A DNA stretch of 64,000 nucleotides, taken from assembly GCF_029351045.1 (NCBI RefSeq), contig NZ_JARKIN010000001.1, positions 6,231,001-6,295,000 of the forward strand, given 5' to 3'. The position numbers were made by a program, and so were the translations under genes. The notes below the pieces were generated by a model. The model was given only the letters and a program-made list of their open reading frames with translations. It searched no databases and had not been told where the DNA came from. This DNA comes from Streptomyces sp. WMMB303. GTDB taxonomy: Bacteria > Actinomycetota > Actinomycetes > Streptomycetales > Streptomycetaceae. Positions 32,395 through 41,628 of the stretch are shown piece by piece; the stretch's first letter is position 1, and each line of letters starts with the position of its first letter.

Positions 32395-32410
32395 ATCCGG
32401 TCCCGGGCAC
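32378..32410 (-). terminator. Terminator of the lipoprotein gene
   Basis: Perfect 14-bp stem GTGCCCGGGACCGG / CCGGTCCCGGGCAC with a 5-nt loop, 56 bp past the lipoprotein stop and just before the L10 leader. Confidence 0.85.
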
Positions 32411-32465
32411 GCGGAGCCGCCGCCGGCGGACGCCGGCGGACACCGGGCAGTCCGGCCGGTGCCGG

Positions 32466-33329
32466 TCAGCTCTGGCGGGTGCCGCCGCTCATCATCGCTC
32501 CGGCGTCCCGGGTCGCGGAGGCGGGCGGGGCTGTCACGTTCACCGAGGTGCCGTAGTCCGAGTAGTAGTTCGTGGCGTCGATGCTCGTGGAGCCGTCCGC
32601 GTTCTTGGCCGTCTCGTGCTTCTTGACCAGCAGATCGTCCTCATCGATCCACAGGTCGATCTTCTCCTTCTCCAGCCCCTGCTGCTTGAACTGCTGCTCC
32701 AGGGCGTCGAGGTCCTTCTCCGAGAGATCCTTCGACTGCATCCGGGTCAGCTCGGAGACGGAGATCGTGCCCGAGTAGTGCGTCGCCTTCTTGCCGCGCA
32801 CCGTCTCGGTACCGAGCGCCTTGACCTTGCCCGAGGCCAGCACGAGCTGGACGGAGCGGGCCGGGTTGTTGTTCTGCATCTGGTCCTTGAGCATGGCGCC
32901 CGAAGCGCCGCCCTTCTCGGCCAGCATGTCGTAGTCGTACTTCATCCACTTCCCGCCACTGGAAGCGGGCTGGACGTACATGGCGTCGGGCAGGTAGCGC
33001 GCCTTGGCCGACTGGCCGGCGCCCATGGTCAGGTCGGCTTCACCCTTCATGCCGCCGCCGGACCAGTCGAAGGCACCCTCCATCTCGGTCTTCATCGACT
33101 TGCCCTGGACCGTCTGGTTGTTGACGCCCTCGACCTTGGCGGAGTTCTGGTTGTCGGTGGCCTTCGACGCCTTCTTCAGTGCCGCCAGCGCGCCCTGGAG
33201 GGCCGAACCTCCGGCCTTGTCCCCACCGCCCCCGCCGCCGTCTCCGTCCGCCTTCTCGCTGCCGCACGCCGTCAGCCCGGCTATGAGTGCGACGCCCGCG
33301 GCAGCCGCCGCCATCCTCGTCATCCGCAT
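32466..33329 (-). CDS. LprG/LppX-like lipoprotein
   Basis: 287 residues. Signal peptide with lipobox AGLTACGSE, then a Gly/Asp linker and a beta-rich domain with TVQGKSMKTEMEGAFDWSGG, KARYLPDAMYVQPASSGGKW, TETVRGKKATHYSGTISVSE and IDLWIDEDDLLVKK. This matches the LppX/LprAFG fold, a hydrophobic-pocket carrier of lipid-like molecules at the outer face of the membrane. It sits between rplA and rplJ, as in other streptomycetes, but has its own terminator, so it is not obviously a ribosome function. Partner unknown. Confidence 0.85.
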   Translation of the reverse strand: MRMTRMAAAAAGVALIAGLTACGSEKADGDGGGGGGDKAGGSALQGALAALKKASKATDNQNSAKVEGVNNQTVQGKSMKTEMEGAFDWSGGGMKGEADLTMGAGQSAKARYLPDAMYVQPASSGGKWMKYDYDMLAEKGGASGAMLKDQMQNNNPARSVQLVLASGKVKALGTETVRGKKATHYSGTISVSELTRMQSKDLSEKDLDALEQQFKQQGLEKEKIDLWIDEDDLLVKKHETAKNADGSTSIDATNYYSDYGTSVNVTAPPASATRDAGAMMSGGTRQS

Positions 33330-33599
33330 CGGGACTCAACCCCCCTGTTGCTGGACGGGCCCCAAGGGCCCCCGTTCTTACCCGCACCTTATGCAACACA
33401 GAAGACGCGGCACACACCGGTCCGGGTTCCACGACCCCGGGAACCACGGCGCCACCGGCCCGCACGAGCGGCGGAGCGCACCGAAGAACGCGGCGCCGCG
33501 TGCCCGGTGACGCCGCCCGGAAACGGCGCGAGGCCGGTGCCCGCCCTCAGGGGCGGACACCGGCCTCGCTACGCCGTACAGTTGCCGGCCGGTCGCGGA

Positions 33600-34325
33600 T
33601 CAGGCCGCGGCGGCCGGGTCCTCCTCGACGAGGAGGTTGCGGGTGCGGTTCGGGTCGACCGGCACACCCGGGCCCATCGTGGTGGCGAAGGAGGCCTTCT
33701 TGATGTACCGGCCCTTCGCCGCCGCGGGCTTCAGCCTGGTGATCTCCTCAAGGGCAGCGGCGTAGTTCTCGACGAGCTGCTGCTCGCCGAAGGACGCCTT
33801 GCCGATGATGAAGTGCAGGTTGGCGTGCTTGTCGACGCGGAACTCGATCTTGCCGCCCTTGATGTCGTTCACGGCCTTGGTCACGTCGGGGGTGACGGTG
33901 CCGGTCTTCGGGTTCGGCATCAGGCCACGCGGACCGAGCACGCGGCCGAGGCGGCCGACCTTGCCCATCAGGTCCGGGGTGGCGACGACGGCGTCGAAGT
34001 CGAGACGGCCGCCGGCGACCTCCTCGATGAGCTCGTCGGAACCGACGATGTCGGCCCCAGCGGCCTCCGCCGCCGCAGCACGGTCGCCGGTCGCGAAGAC
34101 CAGGACCCGGGCGGTCTTACCGGTGCCGTGCGGGAGGTTGACGGTGCCGCGGACCATCTGGTCGGCCTTGCGCGGGTCGACACCCAGGCGCATGGCGACC
34201 TCGACGGTCGCGTCGAACTTCTTCGTGGAGGTCTCCTTGGCGAGGCGGACGGCCTCCAGCGGCGCGTACAGCCGCGCCTTGTCGATCTTCGCGTCCGCTT
34301 CGCGGAGAGTCTTGCTGCGCTTCAC
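33600..34325 (-). CDS. rplA: 50S ribosomal protein L1
   Basis: 241 residues from GTG 34325 (KRSKTLREADAK), with AGGAG upstream; the longer in-frame start at 34379 has no ribosome site. The L1 signature GKVGRLGRVLGPRGLMPNPK and FRVDKHANLHFIIGK are present. It forms the L1 stalk at the E site and autoregulates rplKA mRNA in other bacteria. Confidence 0.98.
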   Translation of the reverse strand: MKRSKTLREADAKIDKARLYAPLEAVRLAKETSTKKFDATVEVAMRLGVDPRKADQMVRGTVNLPHGTGKTARVLVFATGDRAAAAEAAGADIVGSDELIEEVAGGRLDFDAVVATPDLMGKVGRLGRVLGPRGLMPNPKTGTVTPDVTKAVNDIKGGKIEFRVDKHANLHFIIGKASFGEQQLVENYAAALEEITRLKPAAAKGRYIKKASFATTMGPGVPVDPNRTRNLLVEEDPAAAA

Positions 34326-34404
34326 TGCTGCTCCTGACGGTATGGAGTCGTGGTGCGGGCCAGCGCCTGACCCTGCCACGGGGGTGGGATCGGTTGCCGG
34401 GGGC

Positions 34405-34839
34405 TCAGCCCTCGACGGTCACACCCATGGAACGGGCGGTACCGGCGATGATCTTCTCCGCCTGGTCCAGATCGTTGGCGTTGAGGTCGGGCATCTTGGT
34501 CGTGGCGATCTCGCGCACCTGGTCACGGCTGATCTTGGCGACCTTGGTGGTGTGCGGGGTGCCCGAGCCCTTCTCGACGCCCGCGGCCTTGAGGATCATC
34601 TTCGAGGCCGGCGGCGTCTTGGTGACGAAGGTGAAGGAGCGGTCCTCGTAGACCGTGATCTCCACCGGGATCACCCAGCCACGCTGCGACTCGGTCGCCG
34701 CGTTGTAGGCCTTGCAGAACTCCATGATGTTGACGCCGTGCTGACCCAGCGCCGGGCCGACCGGCGGAGCCGGGTTGGCCGCACCGGCCTGGATCTGGAG
34801 CTTGATCAGCCCCGCGACCTTCTTCTTCTTGGGAGGCAT
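34405..34839 (-). CDS. rplK: 50S ribosomal protein L11
   Basis: 144 residues. MPPKKKKVAGLIKLQIQAG, the Pro-rich thiostrepton-region loop ANPAPPVGPALGQHGVNIM and the C-terminal RNA-binding domain (GIAxS-like IIAGTARSMGV) are present. L11 contacts the GTPase-associated 23S rRNA and is needed for RelA activation. First gene of rplKA, 79 bp before rplA. Confidence 0.99.
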   Translation of the reverse strand: MPPKKKKVAGLIKLQIQAGAANPAPPVGPALGQHGVNIMEFCKAYNAATESQRGWVIPVEITVYEDRSFTFVTKTPPASKMILKAAGVEKGSGTPHTTKVAKISRDQVREIATTKMPDLNANDLDQAEKIIAGTARSMGVTVEG

Positions 34840-34944
34840 GTTCTCTCCGGGTCCTGGTGAGAGGTGATTCGTCCGCCGCCCGTCACCCGGGCGGAGGCAT
34901 ACCGCACAACGATAGCCCGTACCGTTACGCGGCTTGAAACCGAG

Positions 34945-34980
34945 CAGGTCAGGAAGGGCGCGAAGGCCCTTCCTGACCTG
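34945..34980 (-). terminator. nusG terminator
   Basis: 15-bp perfect stem CAGGTCAGGAAGGGC / GCCCTTCCTGACCTG with a GCGAAG loop, about 90 bp beyond the nusG stop and before rplK. Confidence 0.85.
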
Positions 34981-35070
34981 TCCGGAAGCTGGTTCTCCCA
35001 CCCCTGGCGGCATCAGCGGCCGGGCGTCGGCACCGAGGGTGCTGCCCGGCCGGAGCCCGGGTGGGGAGGG

Positions 35071-35940
35071 TCAGTTCTTCTGGATCTGGTCGAAGCTGAG
35101 CTCGACCGGGGTCTCGCGTCCGAAGATCTCGACGAGGCCCTTGACCTTCTTGGAGTCGGCGTTGATCTCGTTGATGGTCGCCTGGAGGGTGGCGAACGGA
35201 CCGTCGGTGACGGTGACCGAGTCGCCGACCTCGAAGTCGAGGACCTGGACCTCCACCTTGCGGCCGGGGGTGCCCGCGGGCTTCCCCTCCTCGTCGGCGG
35301 CGGCGGCCTTGGCGGCCTTCTCCTCGGCCTCGGGGGCCAGCATCTTGACGATCTCGTCGAGCGTCAGCGGGTACGGGTCGTAGGCGTTGCCGACGAAGCC
35401 GGTGACACCGGGCGTGTTGCGGACGACGCCCCACGACTCGTTGGTGAGGTCCATCCGGACCAGCACATAGCCGGGGAGCTTGTTCTGGCGCACGGTGCGG
35501 CGGTCGCCGTTCTTGATCTGGACGACCTCCTCCTGCGGCACCTCGGCCTGGAAGATGAAGTCCTCGACGTTGAGCGAGACGGCGCGCTGCTCCAGGTTGG
35601 TCTTCACGCGGTTCTCGTAGCCCGCGTAGGTGTGGATCACATACCACTCGCCGGGCAGGAAGCGCAGTTCGTCGCGGAGCTGGGCGACGGGGTCGACCTG
35701 CTCCTCCTCGGCCTCGGCTGCGGGCTCCTCGGCTGCGGCGGCAGCGTCCTCGGGGGACTCGACGACCGCGATCCCGGCCTCGTCCTCCTCGCGGACGGCG
35801 GCCTCCTCGGCGGGCTCACCGGCAGCGGCCTCGGCGGCTTCCGCCCGGTCGACGCTGCTGTCCGCGGCCTCGACGATGTCGCGCGCCGTGTCATCACCCT
35901 CGGCGGGCTCGACGGCATCGTTCATGTTCGGCTCAGACAC
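35071..35940 (-). CDS. nusG: Transcription termination/antitermination factor NusG
   Basis: 289 residues. An acidic Ala/Glu-rich N-terminal extension of about 95 residues, usual in actinomycetes, precedes the NGN domain (WYVIHTYAGYENRVKTNLEQ, LPGYVLVRMDLTNESWGVVR, GVTGFVG). A linker is followed by the KOW domain (FEVGDSVTVTDGPFATLQAT, FGRETPVELSFDQIQKN). It binds RNA polymerase and couples it to Rho or ribosomes. Downstream of secE by 73 bp. Confidence 0.98.
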   Translation of the reverse strand: MSEPNMNDAVEPAEGDDTARDIVEAADSSVDRAEAAEAAAGEPAEEAAVREEDEAGIAVVESPEDAAAAAEEPAAEAEEEQVDPVAQLRDELRFLPGEWYVIHTYAGYENRVKTNLEQRAVSLNVEDFIFQAEVPQEEVVQIKNGDRRTVRQNKLPGYVLVRMDLTNESWGVVRNTPGVTGFVGNAYDPYPLTLDEIVKMLAPEAEEKAAKAAAADEEGKPAGTPGRKVEVQVLDFEVGDSVTVTDGPFATLQATINEINADSKKVKGLVEIFGRETPVELSFDQIQKN

Positions 35941-36013
35941 GGTGGCTGCTTCTTCCTGGCTTCAAGGGGTCGAACATGCGGAAAGCCCCGCGAAGGGGGC
36001 TCTGCGCGGAGGG

Positions 36014-36295
36014 TCAGCCGAAGACGTGTTTCATGACTTCGGTCAGCCCATAGTCAATCACGAACACCAAGGCGATGATGATGACCACGAAGACGATCAC
36101 CACGCTCGTGTACGTGGAAAGCTGCTGCCGCGTCGGCCAGACGACCTTCCGGAGCTCCGCGATGATCTGGCGGTAGAAAAGGCCGAGTCGCGCCAGAGGC
36201 CCCTTCTTCGCCCGCTTTCCGCCCTTGCGCGGCTTGTTGCCCTCGGACGACCCTCCGGGCTCGGGGACCTCGGTGGTATCCGTGATCTCCGTCAC
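36014..36295 (-). CDS. secE: Preprotein translocase subunit SecE
   Basis: 93 residues from GTG 36295. A charged N-terminal stretch (KPRKGGKRAKKGP) leads to the amphipathic helix FYRQIIAELRKVVWPTRQQL and a single transmembrane helix (TSVVIVFVVIIIALVFVIDY). SecE clamps SecY in the translocon. Located between tRNA-Trp and nusG, the normal order. Confidence 0.97.
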   Translation of the reverse strand: MTEITDTTEVPEPGGSSEGNKPRKGGKRAKKGPLARLGLFYRQIIAELRKVVWPTRQQLSTYTSVVIVFVVIIIALVFVIDYGLTEVMKHVFG

Positions 36296-36412
36296 TCGTC
36301 CTCACCTGATCCGGGTCGTTGCCCTGCGGCGTCCGGCCCGGCCGCACGGCGGTGCAATTCAGTGCAATTCACGCATGGTACGCACGCACACACCTTGGCG
36401 ACGTGTGTGTAG

Positions 36413-36485
36413 CAGGGCCGGAGGGACTCGAACCCCCAACCGCTGGTTTTGGAGACCAGTGCTCTTCCAATTGAGCTACGACCCT
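36413..36485 (-). tRNA. tRNA-Trp (CCA)
   Basis: 73-nt cloverleaf on the minus strand. The acceptor stem AGGGTCG pairs with CGGCCCT, the anticodon stem-loop CTGGT-CTCCAAA-ACCAG has anticodon CCA, and the T arm is GGGGTTCGAGTCCCT. CCA is not encoded. Upstream of secE. Confidence 0.96.
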
Positions 36486-36823
36486 TTGTGTTCCCTCAAC
36501 CTACCGCATCCATGCCCTCGCACGGAGTGCGCATCGCGAGCGGGCTGCGAGTGACGGTTGAAGGCCAACGACATGGGAGTGTACGTGCTCAGGAGCCGGG
36601 CGTCGAACAGGATCCACCCGACCACCCCCACCGGAGGCCCCACCGGAGCCCCCACCGGAGGCCCGGCCGAAGGCGGCACCGCGCCCCCGCCGGAGGCACT
36701 CACACCGCCCGGTCGGAGGCCGCACCGCCGCCCGCCGGAGGGGCGCACCGCCCGCGCCGAATGTGACGCGGTAGCCGCGGAACCCCGGTGCCCCGGGGCT
36801 GCCGGGTCTGGGAACATGCCTCT
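36486..36823. other. Intergenic region with imperfect CCACCGGAGGCC repeats
   Basis: 338 bp between tRNA-Trp and the aminotransferase. Around 36628-36671 a 13-14-nt unit (CCCACCGGAGGCC) recurs three times, with diverged copies to about 36745. No gene was accepted on either strand. Confidence 0.5.
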
Positions 36824-38062
36824 ATGACCGCAGCGACTCCCCCTGCACAGCCCTCGTCCGAGCGGCGCCTGTCGGCCCGCATCAGCGCGATCTCCGAGTC
36901 CGCCACGCTGGCCGTGGACGCCAAGGCCAAGGCGTTGAAGGCCGCCGGACGCCCCGTGATCGGCTTCGGCGCCGGCGAGCCGGACTTCCCGACGCCCGAC
37001 TACATCGTCGAGGCGGCCGTCAACGCGGCCCGCGATCCGAAGAACCACCGCTACTCCCCCGCCGGTGGACTTCCCGAACTGAAGTCCGCCCTCGTCGACA
37101 AGACGCTCCGCGACTCCGGCTACCAGGTCGACGTCTCGCAGGTGCTCGTCACCAACGGCGGCAAGCAGGCGATCTACGAGGCGTTCGCCGCGCTGCTCGA
37201 CCCGGGCGACGAGGTCATCGTCCCCGCGCCCTACTGGACCACCTACCCGGAGTCCATCCGGCTGGCGGGCGGCGTGCCGGTGGAGGTCGTCGCGGACGAG
37301 ACCACCGGATACCGGGTCTCGGTCGAGCAGTTGGAGGCCGCGCGCACCGAGAAGACGAAGGTGCTGCTGTTCGTCTCCCCCTCGAACCCGACCGGCGCCG
37401 TCTACCCGCGCGAGCAGGTCGAGGAGATCGGCCGCTGGGCGGTGGAGCACGGGCTGTGGGTGCTCACCGACGAGATCTACGAGCACCTGGTCTACGGCGA
37501 CGCGGAGTTCACCTCGCTCCCGGCGGTCGTCCCCGAGCTGCGCGACAAGTGCGTGGTCGTCAACGGCGTGGCCAAGACGTACGCCATGACGGGCTGGCGC
37601 GTGGGGTGGCTGATCGGTCCGCAGGACGTGATCAAGGGCGCGACGAACCTGCAGTCGCACGCCACCTCGAACGTCAGCAACGTCTCGCAGGCCGCCGCGC
37701 TGGCCGCCGTCTCCGGCGACCTGGACGCCGTGGCGGAGATGCGTGCCGCGTTCGACCGGCGCCGCCGCACCATCGTGCGGATGCTCAACGAGATCGACGG
37801 CGTGCTCTGCCCCGAACCGGAGGGCGCGTTCTACGCGTACCCGTCGGTGAAGGCGCTGCTGGGCAAGGAGATCCGCGGCAAGCGGCCCGCCACCTCGGTC
37901 GAGCTGGCCGCACTGATCCTGGAGGAGGTCGAGGTCGCGGTCGTCCCGGGTGAGGCGTTCGGCACCCCCGGCTACCTGCGGCTGTCCTACGCGCTGGGCG
38001 ACGAGGACCTGGCCGAGGGCGTCTCGCGGATCCAGAAGCTGCTCGCGGAGGCCCGCGACTGA
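36824..38062 (+). CDS. aspC: Class I PLP-dependent aminotransferase (aspartate aminotransferase type)
   Basis: 412 residues from ATG 36824. The protein opens with the subgroup I-gamma pattern ARISAISESATLAVDAKAKA and IGFGAGEPDFPTPDYIV, has the substrate/PLP contacts NGGKQAIYEAF, APYWTTYPES, SPSNPTGAVY and TDEIYEHLVY, and the Schiff-base lysine in NGVAKTYAMTGWRVGW. It ends with AFGTPGYLRLSYALGD. Transfers the amino group between aspartate and 2-oxoglutarate. Single gene with its own terminator at 38087-38119. Confidence 0.95.
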   Translation: MTAATPPAQPSSERRLSARISAISESATLAVDAKAKALKAAGRPVIGFGAGEPDFPTPDYIVEAAVNAARDPKNHRYSPAGGLPELKSALVDKTLRDSGYQVDVSQVLVTNGGKQAIYEAFAALLDPGDEVIVPAPYWTTYPESIRLAGGVPVEVVADETTGYRVSVEQLEAARTEKTKVLLFVSPSNPTGAVYPREQVEEIGRWAVEHGLWVLTDEIYEHLVYGDAEFTSLPAVVPELRDKCVVVNGVAKTYAMTGWRVGWLIGPQDVIKGATNLQSHATSNVSNVSQAAALAAVSGDLDAVAEMRAAFDRRRRTIVRMLNEIDGVLCPEPEGAFYAYPSVKALLGKEIRGKRPATSVELAALILEEVEVAVVPGEAFGTPGYLRLSYALGDEDLAEGVSRIQKLLAEARD

Positions 38063-38086
38063 CCGGCCGGCCCCCATGGGGAGCGA

Positions 38087-38119
38087 AGCGGGCCCGGAGG
38101 CGCTGCCTCCGGGCCCGCT
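38087..38119 (+). terminator. Terminator after the aminotransferase gene
   Basis: 15-bp perfect stem AGCGGGCCCGGAGGC / GCCTCCGGGCCCGCT with a GCT loop, 25 bp after the stop. Confidence 0.85.
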
Positions 38120-38189
38120 CGCGTTTTCGGAACATCCCCTTCCGGGAACCGGCTGTCTCTCCGGGGCCCTGATGCGGCAGGATCTGGGA

Positions 38190-39227
38190 ATGTTGCACTC
38201 TTCCGGGGAGCGGGACCCGCGTACGCTGCCGAAGGCCCATCTGCATCTGCACTTCACCGGGTCGATGCGCCCCTCCACACTGCTCGAACTGGCGGACAAG
38301 TACGGCGTGCACCTGCCGGACGCGCTGAGCGGCGCCGAGCCGCCGAAGCTGCGGGCGACCGACGAGCGCGGCTGGTTCCGGTTCCAGCGGCTGTACGACA
38401 TCGCGCGGTCCTGCCTGCGGGAGCCCGAGGACATCCAGCGACTGGTGCGCGAGGCGGCCCAGGAAGACCTGCGGGACGGCTCGCGCTGGCTGGAGATCCA
38501 GGTCGATCCCACCTCCTACGCGCCGCGGCTGGGCGGACTCACACCCGCGCTGGAGATCATCCTGGACGCGGTGGAGACCACGTCCCGGGAGACCGGCCTC
38601 GGCATCCGCCTGCTGGTGGCGGCCAACCGGATGAAGCACCCGCTGGACGCCCGCACCCTCGCCCGGCTCGCGGTGCGCTACCGGGACCGCGGCATCGTGG
38701 GGTTCGGCCTCTCCAACGACGAACGACGCGGCTTCGCACGCGATTTCGACCGTGCCTTCACCATCGCGCGGGAGGGCGGGCTGCTCGCGGCACCGCACGG
38801 CGGCGAACTCTCCGGGCCGAGCAGCGTCCGGGACTGCCTGGACGATCTGCGCGCCGGCCGGATCGGCCACGGAGTGCGCGCCGCGGAGGACCCCTGGCTG
38901 CTGGCCCGGCTGGCCGAACGGCAGGTGACCTGCGAGGTCTGCCCCGCCTCCAATGTCGCGCTCGGCGTCTACGACAAAGCGGCCGACGTCCCGCTGCGGG
39001 CGCTGTGGGACGCCGGGGTGCCGGTGGCGCTCGGCGCCGACGACCCGCTGCTGTTCGGCTCCCGGCTGGCCGCCCAGTACGAGCTGGTGCGCCGGGAGCA
39101 CGGCTTCTCGGACGCGGAGCTGGCGGAACTGGCCCGGCAGTCCGTGCGCGGCGCCTCGATGCCGCAGGGCGTCCGGGACGAGATCCTGGCCGACATCGAC
39201 GCCTGGCTGGCGGCCGAACCGGGCTGA
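38190..39227 (+). CDS. add: Adenosine deaminase
   Basis: 345 residues from ATG 38190 (ATG 38172 is in frame and possible). Metal ligands and catalytic residues of the ADA family are visible: PKAHLHLHFTGSMRP, the APHGGELSGPSSV pair (metal His, general acid Glu), RIGHGVRAAEDP and GADDPLLFGSRLAAQYE with the metal and catalytic Asp pair. Hydrolyses adenosine or deoxyadenosine to inosine in purine salvage. The HGGE motif differs slightly from the usual HAGE. Convergent with murB. Confidence 0.93.
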   Translation: MLHSSGERDPRTLPKAHLHLHFTGSMRPSTLLELADKYGVHLPDALSGAEPPKLRATDERGWFRFQRLYDIARSCLREPEDIQRLVREAAQEDLRDGSRWLEIQVDPTSYAPRLGGLTPALEIILDAVETTSRETGLGIRLLVAANRMKHPLDARTLARLAVRYRDRGIVGFGLSNDERRGFARDFDRAFTIAREGGLLAAPHGGELSGPSSVRDCLDDLRAGRIGHGVRAAEDPWLLARLAERQVTCEVCPASNVALGVYDKAADVPLRALWDAGVPVALGADDPLLFGSRLAAQYELVRREHGFSDAELAELARQSVRGASMPQGVRDEILADIDAWLAAEPG

Positions 39228-39364
39228 CTGCGGGACGCCGGGAGCTGTCGCCACGGACGCCGGGCGGCCGGCCCGCGGGACGCCGGGGCGCGGGGACGGC
39301 GCGGCTGCCGCACCCGCCGGGGTGTGCCCGCCGCGGGAGCCGGGCGCTCGTCCGTGCGCTGCCG

Positions 39365-40438
39365 CTACAGTGCGCAGCCGACCATCACGGGTTCGTTGGT
39401 GAGGTCGACGCCGAAGGCGTCCCGCACCCCCTCGCGCACCTCCCGGGCCAGCCCGAGCAGGTCCGCCGTGGCGGCCGAGCCGCGGTTGGTGAGCGCCAGC
39501 GTGTGCTTGGTGGAGATCCGGGCCGGGCCCCGGCCATACCCCTTGGTGAAGCCCGCCCTGTCGATGAGCCAGGCCGCGGACGTCTTCGTCCGGCCGTCCC
39601 CCGCCGGGAAGGCCGGGGGTGCCACGTCCGGACCGAGCCGCTCGGCCACCCGGTCGAGGAAGGCCGCGTACTCCGCCTCGTCCAGGATCGGGTTGGTGAA
39701 GAACGACCCGGCCGACCAGGTGTCGTGGTCCTCGGGGTCGAGCACCATGCCCTTGCCGGCGCGCAGCCGCAGCACGGTCTCGCGGGCCTCGGCGACCGGC
39801 ACCCGGTCCCCCGTCCCGACCCCGAGAAGGCGCGCCGTCTCCCCGTACTTGATCGGTGCGGACCTGCCTTCCGCGTCCTCCAGCTCGAAGCGGACCCGCA
39901 GCACGACGTGGCGCGCAGGGTCGGCCTTGAAGCGGCTGTGCCGGTAGGAGAAGTCGCACTCTTCGTTCGAGAGGGTGACCGTCTCGCGGGTCCGTCGGTC
40001 GTAGGCGACGACCTCGGTGAGCGTGCTGGAGACCTCCTGGCCGTACGCGCCGACGTTCTGGATCGGCGTGGCGCCCGCGGAGCCGGGGATGCCGGCCAGG
40101 CACTCGACGCCCGCCAGCCCGGCCTCGACGGTACGTGCGACGGCGTCCGACCAGTTCTCGCCCGCCGCCAGCTCCAGCCGGGTGCCGGAGAGCGAGGAAC
40201 CGCCGGTCGCGATGTGCAGGACGGTCCCCGCGAAGCCGTCGTCGGAGATCACGAGGTTGCTGCCGCCCGCGATGATCAGCAGCGGCGTACCGCTGTCGTC
40301 GGCCTCGCGGACCGCCGCGATCACCTCGTCGTCGGTCGTCGCCGTGACCAGCCGCCGGGCCGGGCCGCCGAGGCGCAGCGTCGTCAGCGGGGCGAGCGAG
40401 ACCAGGGGGACACCGGGGTCAACGTAGAGTTCCTGCAC
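39365..40438 (-). CDS. murB: UDP-N-acetylmuramate dehydrogenase
   Basis: 357 residues from GTG 40438, preceded by GGAG. FAD-binding motif IIAGGSNLVISDDGFAG, the IPGSAGATPIQNVGAYGQEV loop, the catalytic Tyr region (CDFSYRHSRFK) and SAGSFFTNPIL with the proton-donating Ser are conserved. Reduces UDP-GlcNAc-enolpyruvate to UDP-MurNAc for peptidoglycan. Downstream of two MaoC-type dehydratase genes on the same strand, with a 149-bp gap. Confidence 0.97.
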   Translation of the reverse strand: MQELYVDPGVPLVSLAPLTTLRLGGPARRLVTATTDDEVIAAVREADDSGTPLLIIAGGSNLVISDDGFAGTVLHIATGGSSLSGTRLELAAGENWSDAVARTVEAGLAGVECLAGIPGSAGATPIQNVGAYGQEVSSTLTEVVAYDRRTRETVTLSNEECDFSYRHSRFKADPARHVVLRVRFELEDAEGRSAPIKYGETARLLGVGTGDRVPVAEARETVLRLRAGKGMVLDPEDHDTWSAGSFFTNPILDEAEYAAFLDRVAERLGPDVAPPAFPAGDGRTKTSAAWLIDRAGFTKGYGRGPARISTKHTLALTNRGSAATADLLGLAREVREGVRDAFGVDLTNEPVMVGCAL

Positions 40439-40587
40439 GCGCTCCAGAGTACGGGGGCGCGTGCACTGCTCGACCGGAGGCCGTGCCGGACCGTCGCGTC
40501 GGCTCGCCGGACTCCGGTCCGCGGGGAGCCGGAAGCGGCTGGACCCGGGCTCCCGGGTCCGCCGGGTACGGGCTGGGGCCCGGTCCG

Positions 40588-41031
40588 TCAGGCGAGCCGG
40601 ACCACGGCGCGGGACATCCCCAGCACCTTGGCGCCGGCGCTGCTGACCGTCAGGTCCACCTGGACCGTACGGGCCTCGTCGTCCAGCTTCTTGGCGACCT
40701 TCGCCGCCACCTCGATGGCAGCGCCCCGGTCGTCGTCCGGGACGACGACCGGCTTGGTGAAGCGCACCCCGTACTCGACCAGCGCGCCGGGGTCGCCCGT
40801 CCAGTCGGTGATCACCCGAGCGGCCTCGGCCATGGTGAACATGCCGTGCGCGATCACGTTCGGCAGCCCGACGTCCTTGGCGAATCGCTCGTTCCAGTGA
40901 ATGGGGTTGAAGTCCCCGGAGGCGCCCGCGTACCGGACCAGCCGCTCGCGGTCCACGGGGAAGGTGCGGGCGGGCAGCTCCGTGCCCACCTCCACGTCGG
41001 CGTAGGCGATCTGCGCTGTCATGTCCGTCAC
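40588..41031 (-). CDS. MaoC-like (R)-hydratase, HadB type
   Basis: 147 residues from a GTG at 41031 that overlaps the stop of the upstream gene (GTGA); ATG 41022 is also possible. The hot-dog fold hydratase motif YAGASGDFNPIHWNERFAKD contains the catalytic Asp and His, followed by VIAHGMFTMAEAARV. With the partner it resembles the mycobacterial HadAB beta-hydroxyacyl-ACP dehydratase heterodimer of FAS-II. In streptomycetes without mycolic acids the substrate is unclear. Confidence 0.9.
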   Translation of the reverse strand: MTDMTAQIAYADVEVGTELPARTFPVDRERLVRYAGASGDFNPIHWNERFAKDVGLPNVIAHGMFTMAEAARVITDWTGDPGALVEYGVRFTKPVVVPDDDRGAAIEVAAKVAKKLDDEARTVQVDLTVSSAGAKVLGMSRAVVRLA

Positions 41032-41489
41032 TCCCCTTCGGCCGCTTCCACCGCACGCGCCACCAGCTTGGTGTACACGGTCACCACCGGCTCTCCCGCC
41101 GCGTCCCGGACGTCGCCGCGCACGTCGAGGACCTCGTTGCCCGCCAGGGACTTGATGGACTCGATCGTCGAGGTGGTCGAGAGCAGGTCTCCGGCGCGGG
41201 CCGGGCGGTGGTGGACGAAGCGCTGCCCCCCGTGCACCACCCGTGAGTAGTCCAGTCCCAGTTCCGGGTCCTGCACCACGGAGAAGGCTTCTCGGAACGT
41301 GACGGAGAATACGAAAGTGGGCGGCGCGATCACCTCCGGGTGACCGAGCGCCCGGGCCGCCTCGGCGTCCGTGTAGGCGGGGTTGTCGTCCCCGATGGCC
41401 TCCGCGAACTCGCGGATCTTCTCCCTGCCGACCTCATAGGGCCTGCTGGGCGGATACGTCCGTCCGACGAAGGACTGGTCGAGTGCCAT
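41028..41489 (-). CDS. MaoC N-terminal-domain dehydratase, HadA type
   Basis: 153 residues from ATG 41489 with AGGAGG 8 nt upstream. FVGRTYPPSRPYEVGREKIR, then AIGDDNPAYTDAEAARALGH, IAPPTFVFSVTF and DLLSTTSTIESIKSLAGNEV are typical of the catalytically supporting MaoC_dehydrat_N subunit. Translationally coupled to the HadB-type gene, so a heterodimer is expected. The nearest upstream gene is rpmG. Confidence 0.9.
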   Translation of the reverse strand: MALDQSFVGRTYPPSRPYEVGREKIREFAEAIGDDNPAYTDAEAARALGHPEVIAPPTFVFSVTFREAFSVVQDPELGLDYSRVVHGGQRFVHHRPARAGDLLSTTSTIESIKSLAGNEVLDVRGDVRDAAGEPVVTVYTKLVARAVEAAEGE

Positions 41490-41581
41490 CTGCGGCGCCT
41501 CCTGCGGCAGTGCGGCGGATTCACGACGAGTACGGCTGCGCGGGACGTCCGGTTCCGGAGTGCCGGACACCGGACACAGCA

Positions 41582-41614
41582 CGAGGCCGACCCCGTTCGA
41601 CGGGGACGGCCTCG
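41582..41614 (-). terminator. rpmG terminator
   Basis: CGAGGCCG-A-CCCCG / CGGGG-A-CGGCCTCG with a TTCGA loop and one A-A mismatch, 15 bp beyond the rpmG stop. Confidence 0.8.
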
Positions 41615-41628
41615 AAGCGCGAGACGAT

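Noticed and set aside
36476..38512. Minus-strand frame opposite the aminotransferase gene
   Set aside because: Shadow of the PLP enzyme; the part over 36500-36800 is also low-complexity repeat DNA.
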